64,000 nucleotides of DNA from Caldilineales bacterium (GCA_012271135.1 JAAXGZ010000064.1:1-64000), one strand, 5' to 3'; numbered from the stretch's first letter, positions 8,405-18,093 are shown. A program made the numbers and translations. The notes: generated from the sequence alone by a model not told the origin.

Positions 8405-9391
8405 ATGAGCAAGGCCAAGGTATTCGTGACGCGCATCATCCCTGAACCGGGCATGCAGACGGTCCGGGACGCCGTGGACGCGACGGTTTGGCCGGAGGAT
8501 TTGCCGCCACCCAGGGAGACCGTCTTGGACGGAGTGAGGGGGTGCGACGGCATTCTTTCCCTGCTGACCACGCCAATTGACCAAGAGGTCATGGATGCCG
8601 CGGGTTCGCAGTTGAAAGTGGTAAGCAACTACGCGGTCGGCTTCGACAACGTGGACACCGACACCGCGACAGCCCGCAATATTCCCGTGGGGCACACGCC
8701 GGATGTTCTAACGGACACCACCGCGGATTTCGCCTTCACTTTGCTGATGGCCGCGGCCAGGCGGGTCACGGAAGGATCCCGCTATGTGCTGGAAGGCAAG
8801 TGGCAAACCTGGGGACCCTCGCTGCTCCTGGGCCAGGACATCACGGGCGCAACTCTGGGCATTGTCGGGTTTGGACGGATTGGCAAGGGCATGGCCCACC
8901 GCGCCTCGGGTTTCGACATGGACATCCTCTTTGCCGACGACTGGGTGGCGGCGGATGATCCGGTGGCGGTTGCAATGGGTGCCCGCAAGGTGGACCTGGA
9001 TACACTCCTTACCGAGTCGGACTTTGTGTCCGTTCACACCCCGCTCACGCCGGAAACCACGCATCTGTTCGATGCCGCGGCCTTCGCCAGGATGAAGTCC
9101 ACGGCCATCCTGATCAACACCGCCCGCGGTCCGCTCGTGAATCCCGACGATCTGCATGCGGCCCTGAAATCGGGAGACATCCTTTACGCGGCCCTGGATG
9201 TCACGGAACCCGAACCGCTTCCGCTCGACAGTCCGCTGTTGGAACTCGACAACATCATTGTTGTGCCGCACATTGCCAGCGCGAGCGTGACCACTCGAGC
9301 GCGCATGTCCGAGATTGCGGCCGCCAACCTTCTTGCCGGTTTGGAAGGCAGACGCCTCCCGCATTGCGCCAACCCCGAAGTGTACGGTTAG
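8405..9391 (+). CDS. D-isomer 2-hydroxyacid dehydrogenase (glyoxylate/hydroxypyruvate reductase type)
   Basis: NAD(P)-dependent oxidoreductase interconverting 2-keto and D-2-hydroxy acids, most like glyoxylate/hydroxypyruvate reductases. It is 328 residues, full length. The Rossmann motif is GIVGFGRIGKG, and the catalytic triad is present: Arg in INTARGPLVN, Glu in DVTEPEPLP and His in VPHIAS. CAGGAGACAACAGC upstream of ATG 8405 is a good ribosome site. It lies 50 bases after citrate synthase and may be co-transcribed. Substrate is inferred from family resemblance only. Confidence 0.92.
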   Translation: MSKAKVFVTRIIPEPGMQTVRDAVDATVWPEDLPPPRETVLDGVRGCDGILSLLTTPIDQEVMDAAGSQLKVVSNYAVGFDNVDTDTATARNIPVGHTPDVLTDTTADFAFTLLMAAARRVTEGSRYVLEGKWQTWGPSLLLGQDITGATLGIVGFGRIGKGMAHRASGFDMDILFADDWVAADDPVAVAMGARKVDLDTLLTESDFVSVHTPLTPETTHLFDAAAFARMKSTAILINTARGPLVNPDDLHAALKSGDILYAALDVTEPEPLPLDSPLLELDNIIVVPHIASASVTTRARMSEIAAANLLAGLEGRRLPHCANPEVYG

Positions 9392-9730
9392 CCACCCGGT
9401 TGCGGCTCATCCCCTGCACAACCCGGATTGACCACAGGCAACCCGGCAATCCTGCAGGGCACGTTTGCTGACGGGACGGAACTCGGGACAAGGACAGCCG
9501 CACGTCCCGGCCCCGTGGGCAGGCCGGCTTCATCGGTCATGGACCACGGGCCGACAAGTGCCGGACAACCGGCCTCGTCGCCACTGGGGTTCCGGACTTC
9601 CGTTCCACTGACCGAACCGAGCCAACGGGAACGTTGATCTCCGGGAGCCGGTCGTTGGGCCCGGCGAACGGCCCGGGTGTCTCCCGAGGTCGGAACCACG
9701 CTGTTAACTGTCGGCGGCGCTCGCTCGCGG
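9392..9730. other. Intergenic region between convergent hydroxyacid dehydrogenase and recG
   Basis: About 340 bases between convergent genes. Short ORFs here lack homology signs. I see GC-rich inverted repeats (for example GGGCCCGGCGAACGGCCCGGG near 9659) but no T-tract, so no clear terminator, and no RNA gene. Confidence 0.5.
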
Positions 9731-12187
9731 CTAGAAGGGTATTGCAGGTTGCACAGAAGCATCGGCTCCGTCCGGTTCCGGGAATTCGTGCGCTAGCCAC
9801 TCCACAACCTGGTTGTCAATCCAGGCAGCCCAGTCCAAGTCCGGTAGACCGGTCTGCCGTGTACCCATGAGTTCTCCCGGTCCCCGCTGCTTCAGGTCGT
9901 GTTCGGCGATTTCGAAACCGTTGTCCAGCGACATCAGGAGTTCCAGCCGTTCCCGGGACTCCTGATCGTCCGTGCCACAGATCAGAACACACGTCCCGGA
10001 ATGGTTTCCCCGCCCCACCCGGCTGCGCAACTGATGTAGCTGGGCAAGCCCGTAGCGTTCGGCGTTTTCGATGAGCATCAACGTTGCGTTGGGTACATCG
10101 ATGCCCACTTCGATGACCGAAGTGGCCACCAGTACATCAATGCTCCCCTGGCGGAATCCTTCCATTGCTGCGTCCGCCTCGGGCTGGTCCATGCGTCCAT
10201 GGAGCTTGGCCAACCGCAGATCGGGAAACACGTCTCGGGCCAACCACTCGAACTCCGTTTCCACCGCACCCACCGACGCCTCGTGCCGGTCCGCGTCGAT
10301 TCGGGGATAGACAATGCAGGCCTGTCGGCCTTCCGCAACTTGCCGCCTCAGGTGACGGTACACCTGCCGGCGATCCTCCGGTCTGCGGAGCAGGGTCCGG
10401 ATGGGAAGCCGGCCGGCCGGCCGGCTTCGAATTTCGGAGACATCGGAGAAGCCGGTCAGTATCCTGTTGAGCGAGCGCGGAATCGGAGTGGCCGACATCG
10501 ATATCAGGTGTGGTGTGAGACTCCCCGCCGCGCCATGCAGCTCATCGGAGACGCTTTCTCGCTGGTTCACGCCGAATCGGTGTTCCTCGTCGACCACCAG
10601 CAGTCCAAGACGGTGGAACCGCACCTGCGACTGCACCAAGGCCGTAGTGCCAACCACGATGCGGCTTTGGCCGTTGGCCAGCCGCGTACGGACTTCGGAC
10701 TGCTCCGCCTGCGTCTGAGTTCCCGCCAGCAGATCCACTTGAATCGGGTCCAATGCCCGATCACCTTTCATGCCTCTGACCAGCGCGTCAAGCGTGTCCC
10801 GATGTTGGCGCGCCAGCAACTGCGTGGGCGCAATCATCACGGCCTGAAGCCCCAGGTCCGCTGTCAGAATCATGGCCGCTGCGACGACCGCGGTCTTACC
10901 GCTGCCGGCTTCGCCGCGCAGAGTGCGCCGAGCCGGAGAATCGTCGTCCAAATCATCCAAGATCTCAACCACCGCTCGTTGCTGCTCTTCCGTGAGCTGA
11001 AACGGCAGCGACGCGGCGTACTCGGCAATGAACGTCGGTGGGGCCGCCATGCGCGGGGCCTGCCGCTCGAGCCATGCCCTGCGGCTGGCCCGGATGCGGT
11101 CGTGCATCTCATACAGCTCCTGGAACGCCATCCGCCGGCGCGCCCTGAGCCACTCCTCCTCATCCGCAGGTTGGTGGAGCATCTTGAGCGTCATCCACAG
11201 GGAAGGAAGGTCGTAGCGCTGTCGCAGGTCCCCCGACAGGGGATCGTTGAGCTGCTGGTGCAACCGCGCATCCAGGAGGCCCCCAACCAGCTTGCGTACA
11301 AAACTGTTGGTCAGGCCCGCCGACAGTCGATAAATGGGAAAGCAGGTGTGGCGGGGCATGTGCCCGCGGGCGGCAAGGTCAAGATTCTGTCGAACGGTTC
11401 GGCCGTCAATCGGTTGCATCTGGGGATTGTTGATAAAGCACCGCGCTCCCCGCTGCTCAACTTGGCCGTATATGTGGTAGAGAGCCCCTTCATCAACTGC
11501 ATTGAAGACCCACTGATTCCACCAAATCAACTCGACTTCCCCGGAACCGTCCGCAATCCGCGCCCGAATGCCCGTCTTGCCCACATGCTTGCCGTAACGG
11601 AAACGAGCCTTGCTGCCGGTCACAACGCGTCCCATCACGGACACCGCGCGTCCGGGTGCCAGTTCACTCAGTTGCAGGTTGTCGAACATCTGATACCGCC
11701 TTGGGAAATAAAACAAAAGATCCCCCAAGGTGTGGACATCCAGTTGTGCCAGCCTTTCGGCCATCGCCGGTCCTACGCCTCGGGCAGCCGTGACCGGATC
11801 ATCCAGACCGGCATTGGCTGCCACCAGGTTCCGCCCGGCATGTCGATCGTTCATGGCCGCGTGCAGTTCATCCTCCTCTTCCTCCGCGTCCAAGTCCGCC
11901 CCGCTTCCGGCCGAGCCCTCGCACCAGCTGCGCAGTTGCCGAAGCAGGGACGGCCGCAAATGCTCGCAGTCGTCATACAGTCCCAACAACTCCGCGACGG
12001 TCTCGATGGCATCCGTGGCCAAACCGGTGGTCTGGGCCGCGTGGGCCCAGCTGATCCCCAACCTGCGCATGCCCCAAGGCGTACTTCGATTGGCAAATCC
12101 CTGTGCTTCTTCCAAATCGAGGACCAGCCGCAGGCGCGTCCAGGGCGCCGTGTCTGCCTGACTTGGCGCGTCTGCAATCACAGGCAT
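9731..12187 (-). CDS. recG: ATP-dependent DNA helicase RecG
   Basis: Branch-migration helicase that remodels stalled forks and Holliday junctions. At 818 residues it is longer than E. coli RecG (693) because of an N-terminal extension of about 120 residues ending in an acidic stretch (DLDAEEEEDE); such extensions are common in Chloroflexi and cyanobacteria. After it come the wedge/OB domain (GVGPAMAERLAQLDVHTLGDLLFYFPRRY), the Walker A loop GEAGSGKT near residue 425, the DEEH box near 530, and C-terminal helicase motifs including SVIEVGIDVPNA and QLRSRVGRG. It is the last gene of the fakA-degV-recG operon and overlaps the degV 3' end by ten bases, implying translational coupling. Confidence 0.97.
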   Translation of the reverse strand: MPVIADAPSQADTAPWTRLRLVLDLEEAQGFANRSTPWGMRRLGISWAHAAQTTGLATDAIETVAELLGLYDDCEHLRPSLLRQLRSWCEGSAGSGADLDAEEEEDELHAAMNDRHAGRNLVAANAGLDDPVTAARGVGPAMAERLAQLDVHTLGDLLFYFPRRYQMFDNLQLSELAPGRAVSVMGRVVTGSKARFRYGKHVGKTGIRARIADGSGEVELIWWNQWVFNAVDEGALYHIYGQVEQRGARCFINNPQMQPIDGRTVRQNLDLAARGHMPRHTCFPIYRLSAGLTNSFVRKLVGGLLDARLHQQLNDPLSGDLRQRYDLPSLWMTLKMLHQPADEEEWLRARRRMAFQELYEMHDRIRASRRAWLERQAPRMAAPPTFIAEYAASLPFQLTEEQQRAVVEILDDLDDDSPARRTLRGEAGSGKTAVVAAAMILTADLGLQAVMIAPTQLLARQHRDTLDALVRGMKGDRALDPIQVDLLAGTQTQAEQSEVRTRLANGQSRIVVGTTALVQSQVRFHRLGLLVVDEEHRFGVNQRESVSDELHGAAGSLTPHLISMSATPIPRSLNRILTGFSDVSEIRSRPAGRLPIRTLLRRPEDRRQVYRHLRRQVAEGRQACIVYPRIDADRHEASVGAVETEFEWLARDVFPDLRLAKLHGRMDQPEADAAMEGFRQGSIDVLVATSVIEVGIDVPNATLMLIENAERYGLAQLHQLRSRVGRGNHSGTCVLICGTDDQESRERLELLMSLDNGFEIAEHDLKQRGPGELMGTRQTGLPDLDWAAWIDNQVVEWLAHEFPEPDGADASVQPAIPF

Positions 12188-13020
12188 CCCTCCACCACCA
12201 GGACACCGACCACATTGGGACCCAGTTGGGCCGCCAATCCGGGCGGATACGGCAGGTCCACCACACTAACATCCGGGATTTCCCGGGGCAGGCGTTCCCG
12301 CAGGCTGGTCACGACATCGGCGTAGGCATGGTGCAAGATGCCAATCTTCTCGATCTGTGTGTACTCCAAGACATGGGCGCACAGTGTGTCTGTCAACTGC
12401 TCACGGCTGCAAACTTTCTCGATGGGGATCAGTCTGCCTTCCTCCATCGTCAACAGGGGCTTGATCCCCAACAGCGATCCCAAGCGGCTCAAAGAGGCCG
12501 TGAGGCCGGTGCTTCTCTCGAGATAATGGAGGCTCTCGGCGAAGAAGGAGGCGAACAGCCTGGGAGCCGTGCCGGCCACCTCCCGGGTAATTCGATTCAT
12601 GCCTGAGCCCGTGGCGGCAGCGGCTGCCGCCGTCTCAACGAGGAATCCCAGTCCCAAGGAAACACTGCGCGAGTCGATGACGCGTACGGATACGCCTGCC
12701 AAGTCCCTGCTCACGCTTGCCACCGCCTGATGAATGGGACTCACCATGCAACTACTGTGAATCGCGACGATGCTCCGACTCTCCCGAGCCGCCAACTCAA
12801 GGGTCGCCCGCACCGCATCGGGTTTGGGCGGCACTACTTCCGGCATGGCGGCGGACGTGCACCGTCCCGAACGGACCAGCCGGTCGAACATCGCGTCCGC
12901 CGTGAGCTCCGTATCCTCCACTTCCTGCCCAAGCAGGCGGATCCGATGGGGAATCGTGAACACTGGCAGGCCCGTCCGGAGAAAGGCGTTGCTGTCTGTG
13001 ACGATCGCAGGGCCTGGCAT
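12178..13020 (-). CDS. DegV family fatty-acid-binding protein (FakB-like)
   Basis: DegV-fold protein that binds a fatty acid and presents it to the kinase FakA for phosphorylation, feeding phospholipid synthesis. Length (280 residues) is typical. Family motifs: VTDSNAFL at the N-terminus, the T-S loop CTSAAMPE replacing the usual TSQPS, the second Ser-rich loop IHSSCMVSPIH, VIDSRSVSLGLG, and the HHAYAD histidine near the C-terminus. It lies 31 bases after fakA and overlaps recG by ten bases. This gene pairing, as in Firmicutes, strongly supports a FakA-FakB system. Acyl-chain specificity is unknown. Confidence 0.9.
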   Translation of the reverse strand: MPGPAIVTDSNAFLRTGLPVFTIPHRIRLLGQEVEDTELTADAMFDRLVRSGRCTSAAMPEVVPPKPDAVRATLELAARESRSIVAIHSSCMVSPIHQAVASVSRDLAGVSVRVIDSRSVSLGLGFLVETAAAAAATGSGMNRITREVAGTAPRLFASFFAESLHYLERSTGLTASLSRLGSLLGIKPLLTMEEGRLIPIEKVCSREQLTDTLCAHVLEYTQIEKIGILHHAYADVVTSLRERLPREIPDVSVVDLPYPPGLAAQLGPNVVGVLVVEGCL

Positions 13021-13051
13021 GAAGATGTTCGCCGCCGGTCAAGGACGCCTG

Positions 13052-14767
13052 CTACTCGATCGCGAACAAGTACATGTGGTTCCGTTGGCGGGTGTCTACC
13101 CACTCCAGGTCAAGTGAAGTGGCAGCGGCAACCAGCGCCTCCACGGCCGCATCCTGATCAGGATCGGCGTCGGCTCCCCGGTACGCGGTCAGGAACTCCG
13201 CCTGTCCTTGCTGAATCGCTGCAAACCGGGGCTGAAGATACTCCCTCAGCAGAAAGTCCACTGCGTCCTCAACCCGGGACCACCCGCCCAACACGGTTTC
13301 GCCACCGGCGAGCGCAACGAATTGTCCCTCCAACACCGGTCCGCGCTCCGAACCGGAATTGCGCACGGACTTGGCAACAGAGCCGTACACGGATGCATCG
13401 GCTGCTTCCTGCATTCCGCCCACAACCGCATCCCGGGGGCCCCCGCTTGGTTCGAACCTATACATCGCGGCCACGCCGGACAACACAAAGGGAGTATCTA
13501 TCACGGTCGCCGAGGTGGGTGGCAAACCAGCCACGGCAGCCTGTGCCGCCGGCAGGGCATTGCTGTGGTTGGGCAGCACGAGAACGTGGCTGCCTCCGGC
13601 TGTCCGGATTGCATCCTGAAACTGGCCCACCGAGGGGTTGTAGGTATCGTTGCACTGAATCAAGCAATTGGCTCCCAGCGATTCGAACAATTCCGCGAAC
13701 CCCGGACCAGCCGCAACCGCGACCAGGGCCAGTTCATCGGATCGGGCCGGCTGAAGCACCTGCACTGTCCCTTGGTCCTGTCTGGATACCCGGTCCTTCG
13801 CCATGGCCGCGGCTTGGGCATCCAGATTCTCGACCACGACATCCGTAATGAAAGCGCTGGCACACCCCCACGACAACACTGCGCCCGGATCGCGCGCATG
13901 CACGTGCACCTTGACCAGTTCCTCATTGCCTTCGACCAATCCGTACTCGCCCATGGCTTGCAGTTCGGCGCGCATTTGATCCACTGGATTAACCGGATGG
14001 TGTGCCAAGAACTGGATATCGAAGCCGTGTTCGACAGCTGGAACTTCGCCCTTGGCATAACCGACAGGCACCGGAGCAACCGCTTCAGCCGGCGGATCGA
14101 ATTCGGGAATCTGCACGTCCCTGAAACCCTTGAGCAGACCTTCCAGGTAGAGTGCCAAACCCCATCCACCTGCGTCCACGACGCCTGCCTCCTTCAGGAC
14201 AGGCAGGAGTTCCGGGGTACGTTGAACCGAATCCCTGGCTTCCTCACACGCCGCGGACAACATGGCATCGAAGCCGACCGACACAGGCAGGCAGGCCACG
14301 TGCTCCGCAACATCCCGAGCCACGGTTAGCACCGTACCTTCCCGCGGTTCAGCCACGGCGGACTGCGACTTTCCGGCTCCCGCCGCGAACGCCTTCGGCA
14401 ACACGGAGGCATCCAGACGGCCGGCCGATGTCACCTCCGCGGCAAAGCCAGCCATGAACTGGCTGAGGATGACACCGGAATTGCCCCTCGATCCGGCCAG
14501 GGCAGCTTGCGCGGCCCGGGCCCATATGGCCCGGACGTCATCCGGACTCGAACCGCCGACAGCCTCTACGACCGCCTGCAACGTCAGCGTCAGATTGGTG
14601 CCGGTATCTCCGTCGGGAACCGGAAACACGTTTTCGCGGTTCAACTGCTCTCGGTGCCGCGCAACCCAAGCGGTGGCCGCATCAAGCATGCGGACGGCCA
14701 CGTCGCGGGATACGGGTCCTGTCTGGGATTGCACGGGGTTATCGCTGAATTCGCGCCGAACAGGCAA
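13052..14767 (-). CDS. fakA: DAK2-domain fatty acid kinase FakA (YloV family)
   Basis: ATP-dependent kinase that phosphorylates FakB-bound fatty acids to acyl phosphates. It is 571 residues, full length. The N-terminal DAK2 nucleotide-binding domain carries D52-G-D-T-G-T-N58 and GSRGNSGVILSQ; VVDAGGWGLAL follows, then the FakA middle and C-terminal regions with NPSVGQFQDAI and VLVLPNHSNALPAA. The start ATG 14767 is plausible, although homology begins near residue 22. Promoter-like TATAAT lies 45 bases upstream on the minus strand. Compared with Bacillus, the Asp23-family gene (yloU) usually found next to it is missing, but the divergent rpmB neighbour and recG downstream are conserved. Confidence 0.94.
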   Translation of the reverse strand: MPVRREFSDNPVQSQTGPVSRDVAVRMLDAATAWVARHREQLNRENVFPVPDGDTGTNLTLTLQAVVEAVGGSSPDDVRAIWARAAQAALAGSRGNSGVILSQFMAGFAAEVTSAGRLDASVLPKAFAAGAGKSQSAVAEPREGTVLTVARDVAEHVACLPVSVGFDAMLSAACEEARDSVQRTPELLPVLKEAGVVDAGGWGLALYLEGLLKGFRDVQIPEFDPPAEAVAPVPVGYAKGEVPAVEHGFDIQFLAHHPVNPVDQMRAELQAMGEYGLVEGNEELVKVHVHARDPGAVLSWGCASAFITDVVVENLDAQAAAMAKDRVSRQDQGTVQVLQPARSDELALVAVAAGPGFAELFESLGANCLIQCNDTYNPSVGQFQDAIRTAGGSHVLVLPNHSNALPAAQAAVAGLPPTSATVIDTPFVLSGVAAMYRFEPSGGPRDAVVGGMQEAADASVYGSVAKSVRNSGSERGPVLEGQFVALAGGETVLGGWSRVEDAVDFLLREYLQPRFAAIQQGQAEFLTAYRGADADPDQDAAVEALVAAATSLDLEWVDTRQRNHMYLFAIE

Positions 14768-15130
14768 GGCCCGCCAAGCCGGACGGCGGGGACACCGTGC
14801 CCTCGGTGCGAATTATAGACATTCGGGCCCGGTTGCCCCCGGTGTGCGGTTGTCCCTGTGCGGCATCGGGTTCGAAAATCGCGGATTGGGTCCACAGATC
14901 CCGGCCGGCACTCTCGCGACCGGTCGGCCGCGAGCCGACCTCCGCAACCAACGGAGCCGGATCAGCCCAGTAGCCTCGACAACGTACTGCAAACCCCTGC
15001 CACTGCCGTCGTTGGGTCAAACCTCCACCCAATCGGGCGAGTTGGAGTAGACTGTCTGCCTGCCTCCCAGGCGTCCACACGGCGCCCACACGGAAGGAAA
15101 CACGATCGGGACTGTCGAGAGGATGCAACA
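14768..15130. other. Divergent intergenic region fakA/rpmB
   Basis: About 363 bases between divergent genes. On the minus strand TGTCTATAAT (hexamer complement at 14812-14817) is a good -10 for fakA, without a recognisable -35. On the plus strand TAGACT (15048-15053) could serve rpmB. I see no gene and no conserved ribosomal-protein leader structure. Confidence 0.45.
14812..14817 (-). promoter_or_regulatory. -10-like TATAAT upstream of fakA
   Basis: A perfect TATAAT on the minus strand, preceded by TGTC, the same ten-mer as the hflX -10 region. It lies about 45 bases before the fakA start. No -35 hexamer at 16-18 bases, so confidence is modest. Confidence 0.35.
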
Positions 15131-15307
15131 ATGCCAAAGTGCGACTACTGTGCCAAAGGCCCCCTGTACGGCAACAACAGACCCTGGTCGAACAAGGCAA
15201 CCCGAAGGCAGTGGCACCCCAACATTCAAAAGATCAAGGTGATCGAGGACGGCCGCAAGGTGACCAAGCGACTGTGCACCTCCTGCATCAAGTCCCTGAG
15301 TCGTTAG
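15131..15307 (+). CDS. rpmB: 50S ribosomal protein L28
   Basis: Small ribosomal protein of 58 residues starting at ATG 15131 ([11 protein letters not shown]). The ORF track shows it only inside a longer frame from 14858, whose N-terminal part is not L28. It is a zinc-binding version: CDYC near the N-terminus and CTSC near the C-terminus form a four-cysteine site. The conserved motif [11 protein letters not shown] is present. Its stop codon overlaps the stop codon of convergent rlmN by four bases. It is divergent from fakA, an arrangement also known in Bacillus. Confidence 0.97.
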   Translation: MPKCDYCAKGPLYGNNRPWSNKATRRQWHPNIQKIKVIEDGRKVTKRLCTSCIKSLSR

Positions 15308-16413
15308 GCGGCACTGTCCCCGGCTTGCAGCGCAACGGGTGCGGATTCCAACTTGAACCTGGTGCTGAGCTGGCCGCAGCCGGCGTCCATCTCGACACCG
15401 CGGCGCACCCGGACGCTGACGGGTACACCACTCGCCTCCACTTGCGCGGCGAACGCCCGAACCCGCCCATCCGGCGTGGGCCGGTAGGGCTGTCCGGGTA
15501 TCGGGTTGAACGGAATCAGGTTGACGTGGCAGCGCCGTCCCCGTAGCATCCGCCCGAGTTGTCGGCCAAGTTCAAGGGTGTCGTTGACGCCATCGAGCAT
15601 CACATATTCGTACGTGACCCGGCGTCCAATTCGTTCGACGTATTCGTCTGCCGCCGCCATGATGTCGCGGATGGGCCATCGCCTGCCCGGCGGCACCAGT
15701 CGGGTACGCAGGTGGTCATGGGGTGCATGAAGGCTAACGGCCAGCCGTAGCTGGAGCCCTTCGCCGGCCAGCCTGCGCATGGCCGGCACCACGCCGATCG
15801 TGCTGACGGTTATGTTGCGTGCACCCAGTCCGTATGCCTCGGGGGATGTCAGCACGCCGATTGCATCCCGCACCGGAGCGTAGTTGTGCAGGGGTTCGCC
15901 CATACCCATGAAAACAACGTTGGTGACCCGCGAACCGTTGGCCCGTGCGCGATCCGTTGCCAAATCCCGGCGCTGTGCCAGCAGACTCGACAGGGCCAGC
16001 ACCTGCCCCACGATTTCGCCTGACGTCAGGTTGCGGGTCAGACCATCCAGACCCGTGGCGCAAAACGTGCAGCCCATGGCACAGCCGGCCTGGCTGCTGA
16101 TGCACAGGGTTCGTCGCCGATCGTAGAGCATCAGGACCGCTTCGATCGTGGCACCGTCGGCAAGCCGGAACAATACCTTGAGGGTGTCGCCTGACCGTGA
16201 CAGGCGACTGTCCGCGATCTCCAGTGGCCAAACAGACCCCCAATCCGCCAGTTGCCGTCGCAGGGGGACCGGCAGGTTGACCATCTGCTCGCTGGCTTCA
16301 ACGTACTGTCCAAACACCCAACTGCGGATCTGCCTGGCCCGGTAGGCCGGGTATCCCCATGCGGCCAGCAACCCCACCAAGTCATCCCGAGACAGGTCAA
16401 GCAGGGAACGCAT
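15304..16413 (-). CDS. rlmN: 23S rRNA (adenine2503-C2)-methyltransferase RlmN
   Basis: Radical SAM methyltransferase that modifies C2 of A2503 in 23S rRNA (and A37 of some tRNAs) using a methylated cysteine. It is 369 residues, normal length. The [4Fe-4S] motif is C-A-M-G-C-T-F-C in [16 protein letters not shown]; the resolving cysteine sits in LCISSQ, and the methyl-carrying cysteine in the C-terminal [15 protein letters not shown] is the usual SAM-binding region. It converges on rpmB with overlapping stop codons. The cfr paralogue is unlikely given the RlmN-type motifs. Confidence 0.96.
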   Translation of the reverse strand: MRSLLDLSRDDLVGLLAAWGYPAYRARQIRSWVFGQYVEASEQMVNLPVPLRRQLADWGSVWPLEIADSRLSRSGDTLKVLFRLADGATIEAVLMLYDRRRTLCISSQAGCAMGCTFCATGLDGLTRNLTSGEIVGQVLALSSLLAQRRDLATDRARANGSRVTNVVFMGMGEPLHNYAPVRDAIGVLTSPEAYGLGARNITVSTIGVVPAMRRLAGEGLQLRLAVSLHAPHDHLRTRLVPPGRRWPIRDIMAAADEYVERIGRRVTYEYVMLDGVNDTLELGRQLGRMLRGRRCHVNLIPFNPIPGQPYRPTPDGRVRAFAAQVEASGVPVSVRVRRGVEMDAGCGQLSTRFKLESAPVALQAGDSAA

Positions 16414-16520
16414 GGGCAGTCAAGGTTCGGCGGAGAACAAGGGCTTGTACGGAATGGACTCGGGGCCTGTCAGGTGACCGCGTCCATCCTGTGTCGCAGC
16501 CGGGCGGTGAATGTCCGAGG

Positions 16521-17687
16521 CTACGAGTCTGCCACCCCGCCGTCCAAGTGGAACGCGCCGTACACCCGGCGCGTCAGACCGCCGGCCGTTCCACTATCGA
16601 AATCGGGTGTGCAACGGGCTACAGCCTGTTCGTCGACTTCGACTCCGAGCCCTGGCTGGGTCGGGGGCTCGATCCAGCCGTTCGACACCGGCAGCGGATC
16701 GACAACCAGTTCGTAGACATCCGGATTGTCGTCCGGGTCGATCATTTCCTGTATCACGAAGTTCGGCATGGCGAAGTCCGCGTGGACACACGCTGCCGTT
16801 GACACCGGTCCGTAGGGATTGTGGGGGGCGATGCCGGCATAGTGGACATCCGCCATCGATGCAATTTTCATCAGCTCCGTGATGCCGCCTGCGTGGCAAC
16901 AATCCGGCTGCAGAATACTGGCGGCGTTGACATCAAGAATTTCCCGGAAACCCCAGCGTGTGAACAACCGTTCGCCAGTGGCGATTGGAGTATCCAGCTT
17001 TTCGCGCACGGCCGCCATGGCCTTGGGATTTTCGGCCTGGCAGGGTTCCTCGAGGAAAAACGGCGACGCCTCTTCGAATGCACGACCATAGCGGACAGCC
17101 ATTTGCGGGGTCAGACGGCCGTGCAAGTCCAATAGGATGTCGACTTCATCGCCCACCGCCTGCCTAACTTCGTTCAGGGACGCGGCGGCCTGTTTCACCT
17201 TCGGTACGCCCTCCACAATTCCGGTGATTGGCACCGGTACGGTCTTGATCGCAGACCAGCCTGCCTTCTTCTTGGACACCGCCGATTCCGCCGCCGATTC
17301 CGCAGTATCGCCACCAAAGTGGGTATAGGCCCGGACTCGGTCTCGAACCCTGCCCCCCAACAACTCGTACACCGGCCGGCCGAACTCCTTGCCCTTGATG
17401 TCCCAGAGGGCTTGGTCGATGCCGGACAGCGCCGACAGGCCGATCACCCCCTGTCTCCAAAAGCCGCTGCGATACATCAGTTGCCAAAGGAACTCCGTGC
17501 GCAGAGGGTCCTCGCCGTGAATCATGGAAGCGAAGTCCTGGAGGCAACCCGCCACGGCACGCGGCTTGCCTTCAAGGGAGGCTTCACCCCATCCGACCAA
17601 ACCGGACTGGTCCGTCTCGATTTTAACAAACACATATACCCGGTTCGCGCCGGCTGCCAGCAGGGGTTTGACGTCCGTGATTTTCAT
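16521..17687 (-). CDS. Enolase-superfamily sugar-acid dehydratase (galactonate dehydratase-like)
   Basis: Mandelate racemase/muconate-lactonising family enzyme resembling D-galactonate-type dehydratases, predicted to dehydrate an aldonate to a 2-keto-3-deoxy acid with Mg2+. ATG 17687 (MKITDVKPLL) is chosen because the 54 upstream codons have no homology; the product is 388 residues. Visible elements: capping domain with GVIGLSALSGIDQALWDIKGK, the barrel metal ligands in LLDLHGRL, FFLEEP and ATGERL, and the catalytic His in APHNPYGP. Its neighbours (cupin, 2-hydroxyacid dehydrogenase, isochorismatase-like hydrolase, VOC) suggest a small catabolic island. The exact sugar acid cannot be assigned. 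Confidence 0.88.
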   Translation of the reverse strand: MKITDVKPLLAAGANRVYVFVKIETDQSGLVGWGEASLEGKPRAVAGCLQDFASMIHGEDPLRTEFLWQLMYRSGFWRQGVIGLSALSGIDQALWDIKGKEFGRPVYELLGGRVRDRVRAYTHFGGDTAESAAESAVSKKKAGWSAIKTVPVPITGIVEGVPKVKQAAASLNEVRQAVGDEVDILLDLHGRLTPQMAVRYGRAFEEASPFFLEEPCQAENPKAMAAVREKLDTPIATGERLFTRWGFREILDVNAASILQPDCCHAGGITELMKIASMADVHYAGIAPHNPYGPVSTAACVHADFAMPNFVIQEMIDPDDNPDVYELVVDPLPVSNGWIEPPTQPGLGVEVDEQAVARCTPDFDSGTAGGLTRRVYGAFHLDGGVADS

Positions 17688-17736
17688 GGGACAGTGCGGA
17701 AATGCAAGGATTGAGGCAACACGGTTCCTATCCGTA

Positions 17737-18093
17737 TCAGTACTTGTAGTCGTCCCTGATCGGACTAAAAATGTCCACCACTCTGGCGGTTTCCGTCCCC
17801 TTGACAACCACGCTGTGCTCCACGTTGCCGGGAATGAAAAACACACCACCGGAGCCTACCGTAGTGGTCTCGCCCTGCATGGTGAATTCCAGGGTTCCGG
17901 AGACGACATATCCCGCCTGTTCCTCCGGATGGCTGTGGGCCGGCACCACCGATCCGGCCTGCATGTCCACAAGCGATATCATGATGTCGTCGCCCCAGAA
18001 TGTCCGGAGGGCAGGGCCTTGGTCGCCGAACGGTTTCAGAGCCGAGCGGTTGTCGGAGTTGAAAAACGGCACGGATGTGCTCCTGGCTTGCAT
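17737..18093 (-). CDS. Small cupin-domain protein
   Basis: Single-domain cupin of about 118 residues from ATG 18093 (MQARSTSVPFF); the ORF track starts at 18288, but that segment overlaps the divergent dehydrogenase and is not cupin-like. The beta-barrel metal motifs are clear: AHSHPEEQAGYVVSGTLEF provides the His/His/Glu set, and IPGNVEHSVV provides the last His. Single cupins of this kind often act as sugar isomerases, lyases or ligand sensors in catabolic clusters. It lies 49 bases upstream of the dehydratase in the same direction, so the two are probably co-transcribed. Confidence 0.8.
   Translation of the reverse strand: MQARSTSVPFFNSDNRSALKPFGDQGPALRTFWGDDIMISLVDMQAGSVVPAHSHPEEQAGYVVSGTLEFTMQGETTTVGSGGVFFIPGNVEHSVVVKGTETARVVDIFSPIRDDYKY

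Noticed and set aside
9428-9637. Short ORF in the gap before recG
   Set aside because: Pro/Ser/Thr-rich, no homology signs, no ribosome site.
10199-12325. 708-residue plus-strand ORF
   Set aside because: Fully antisense to recG, with Arg/His/Gln-rich composition and no recognisable domain; a GC-rich shadow frame.
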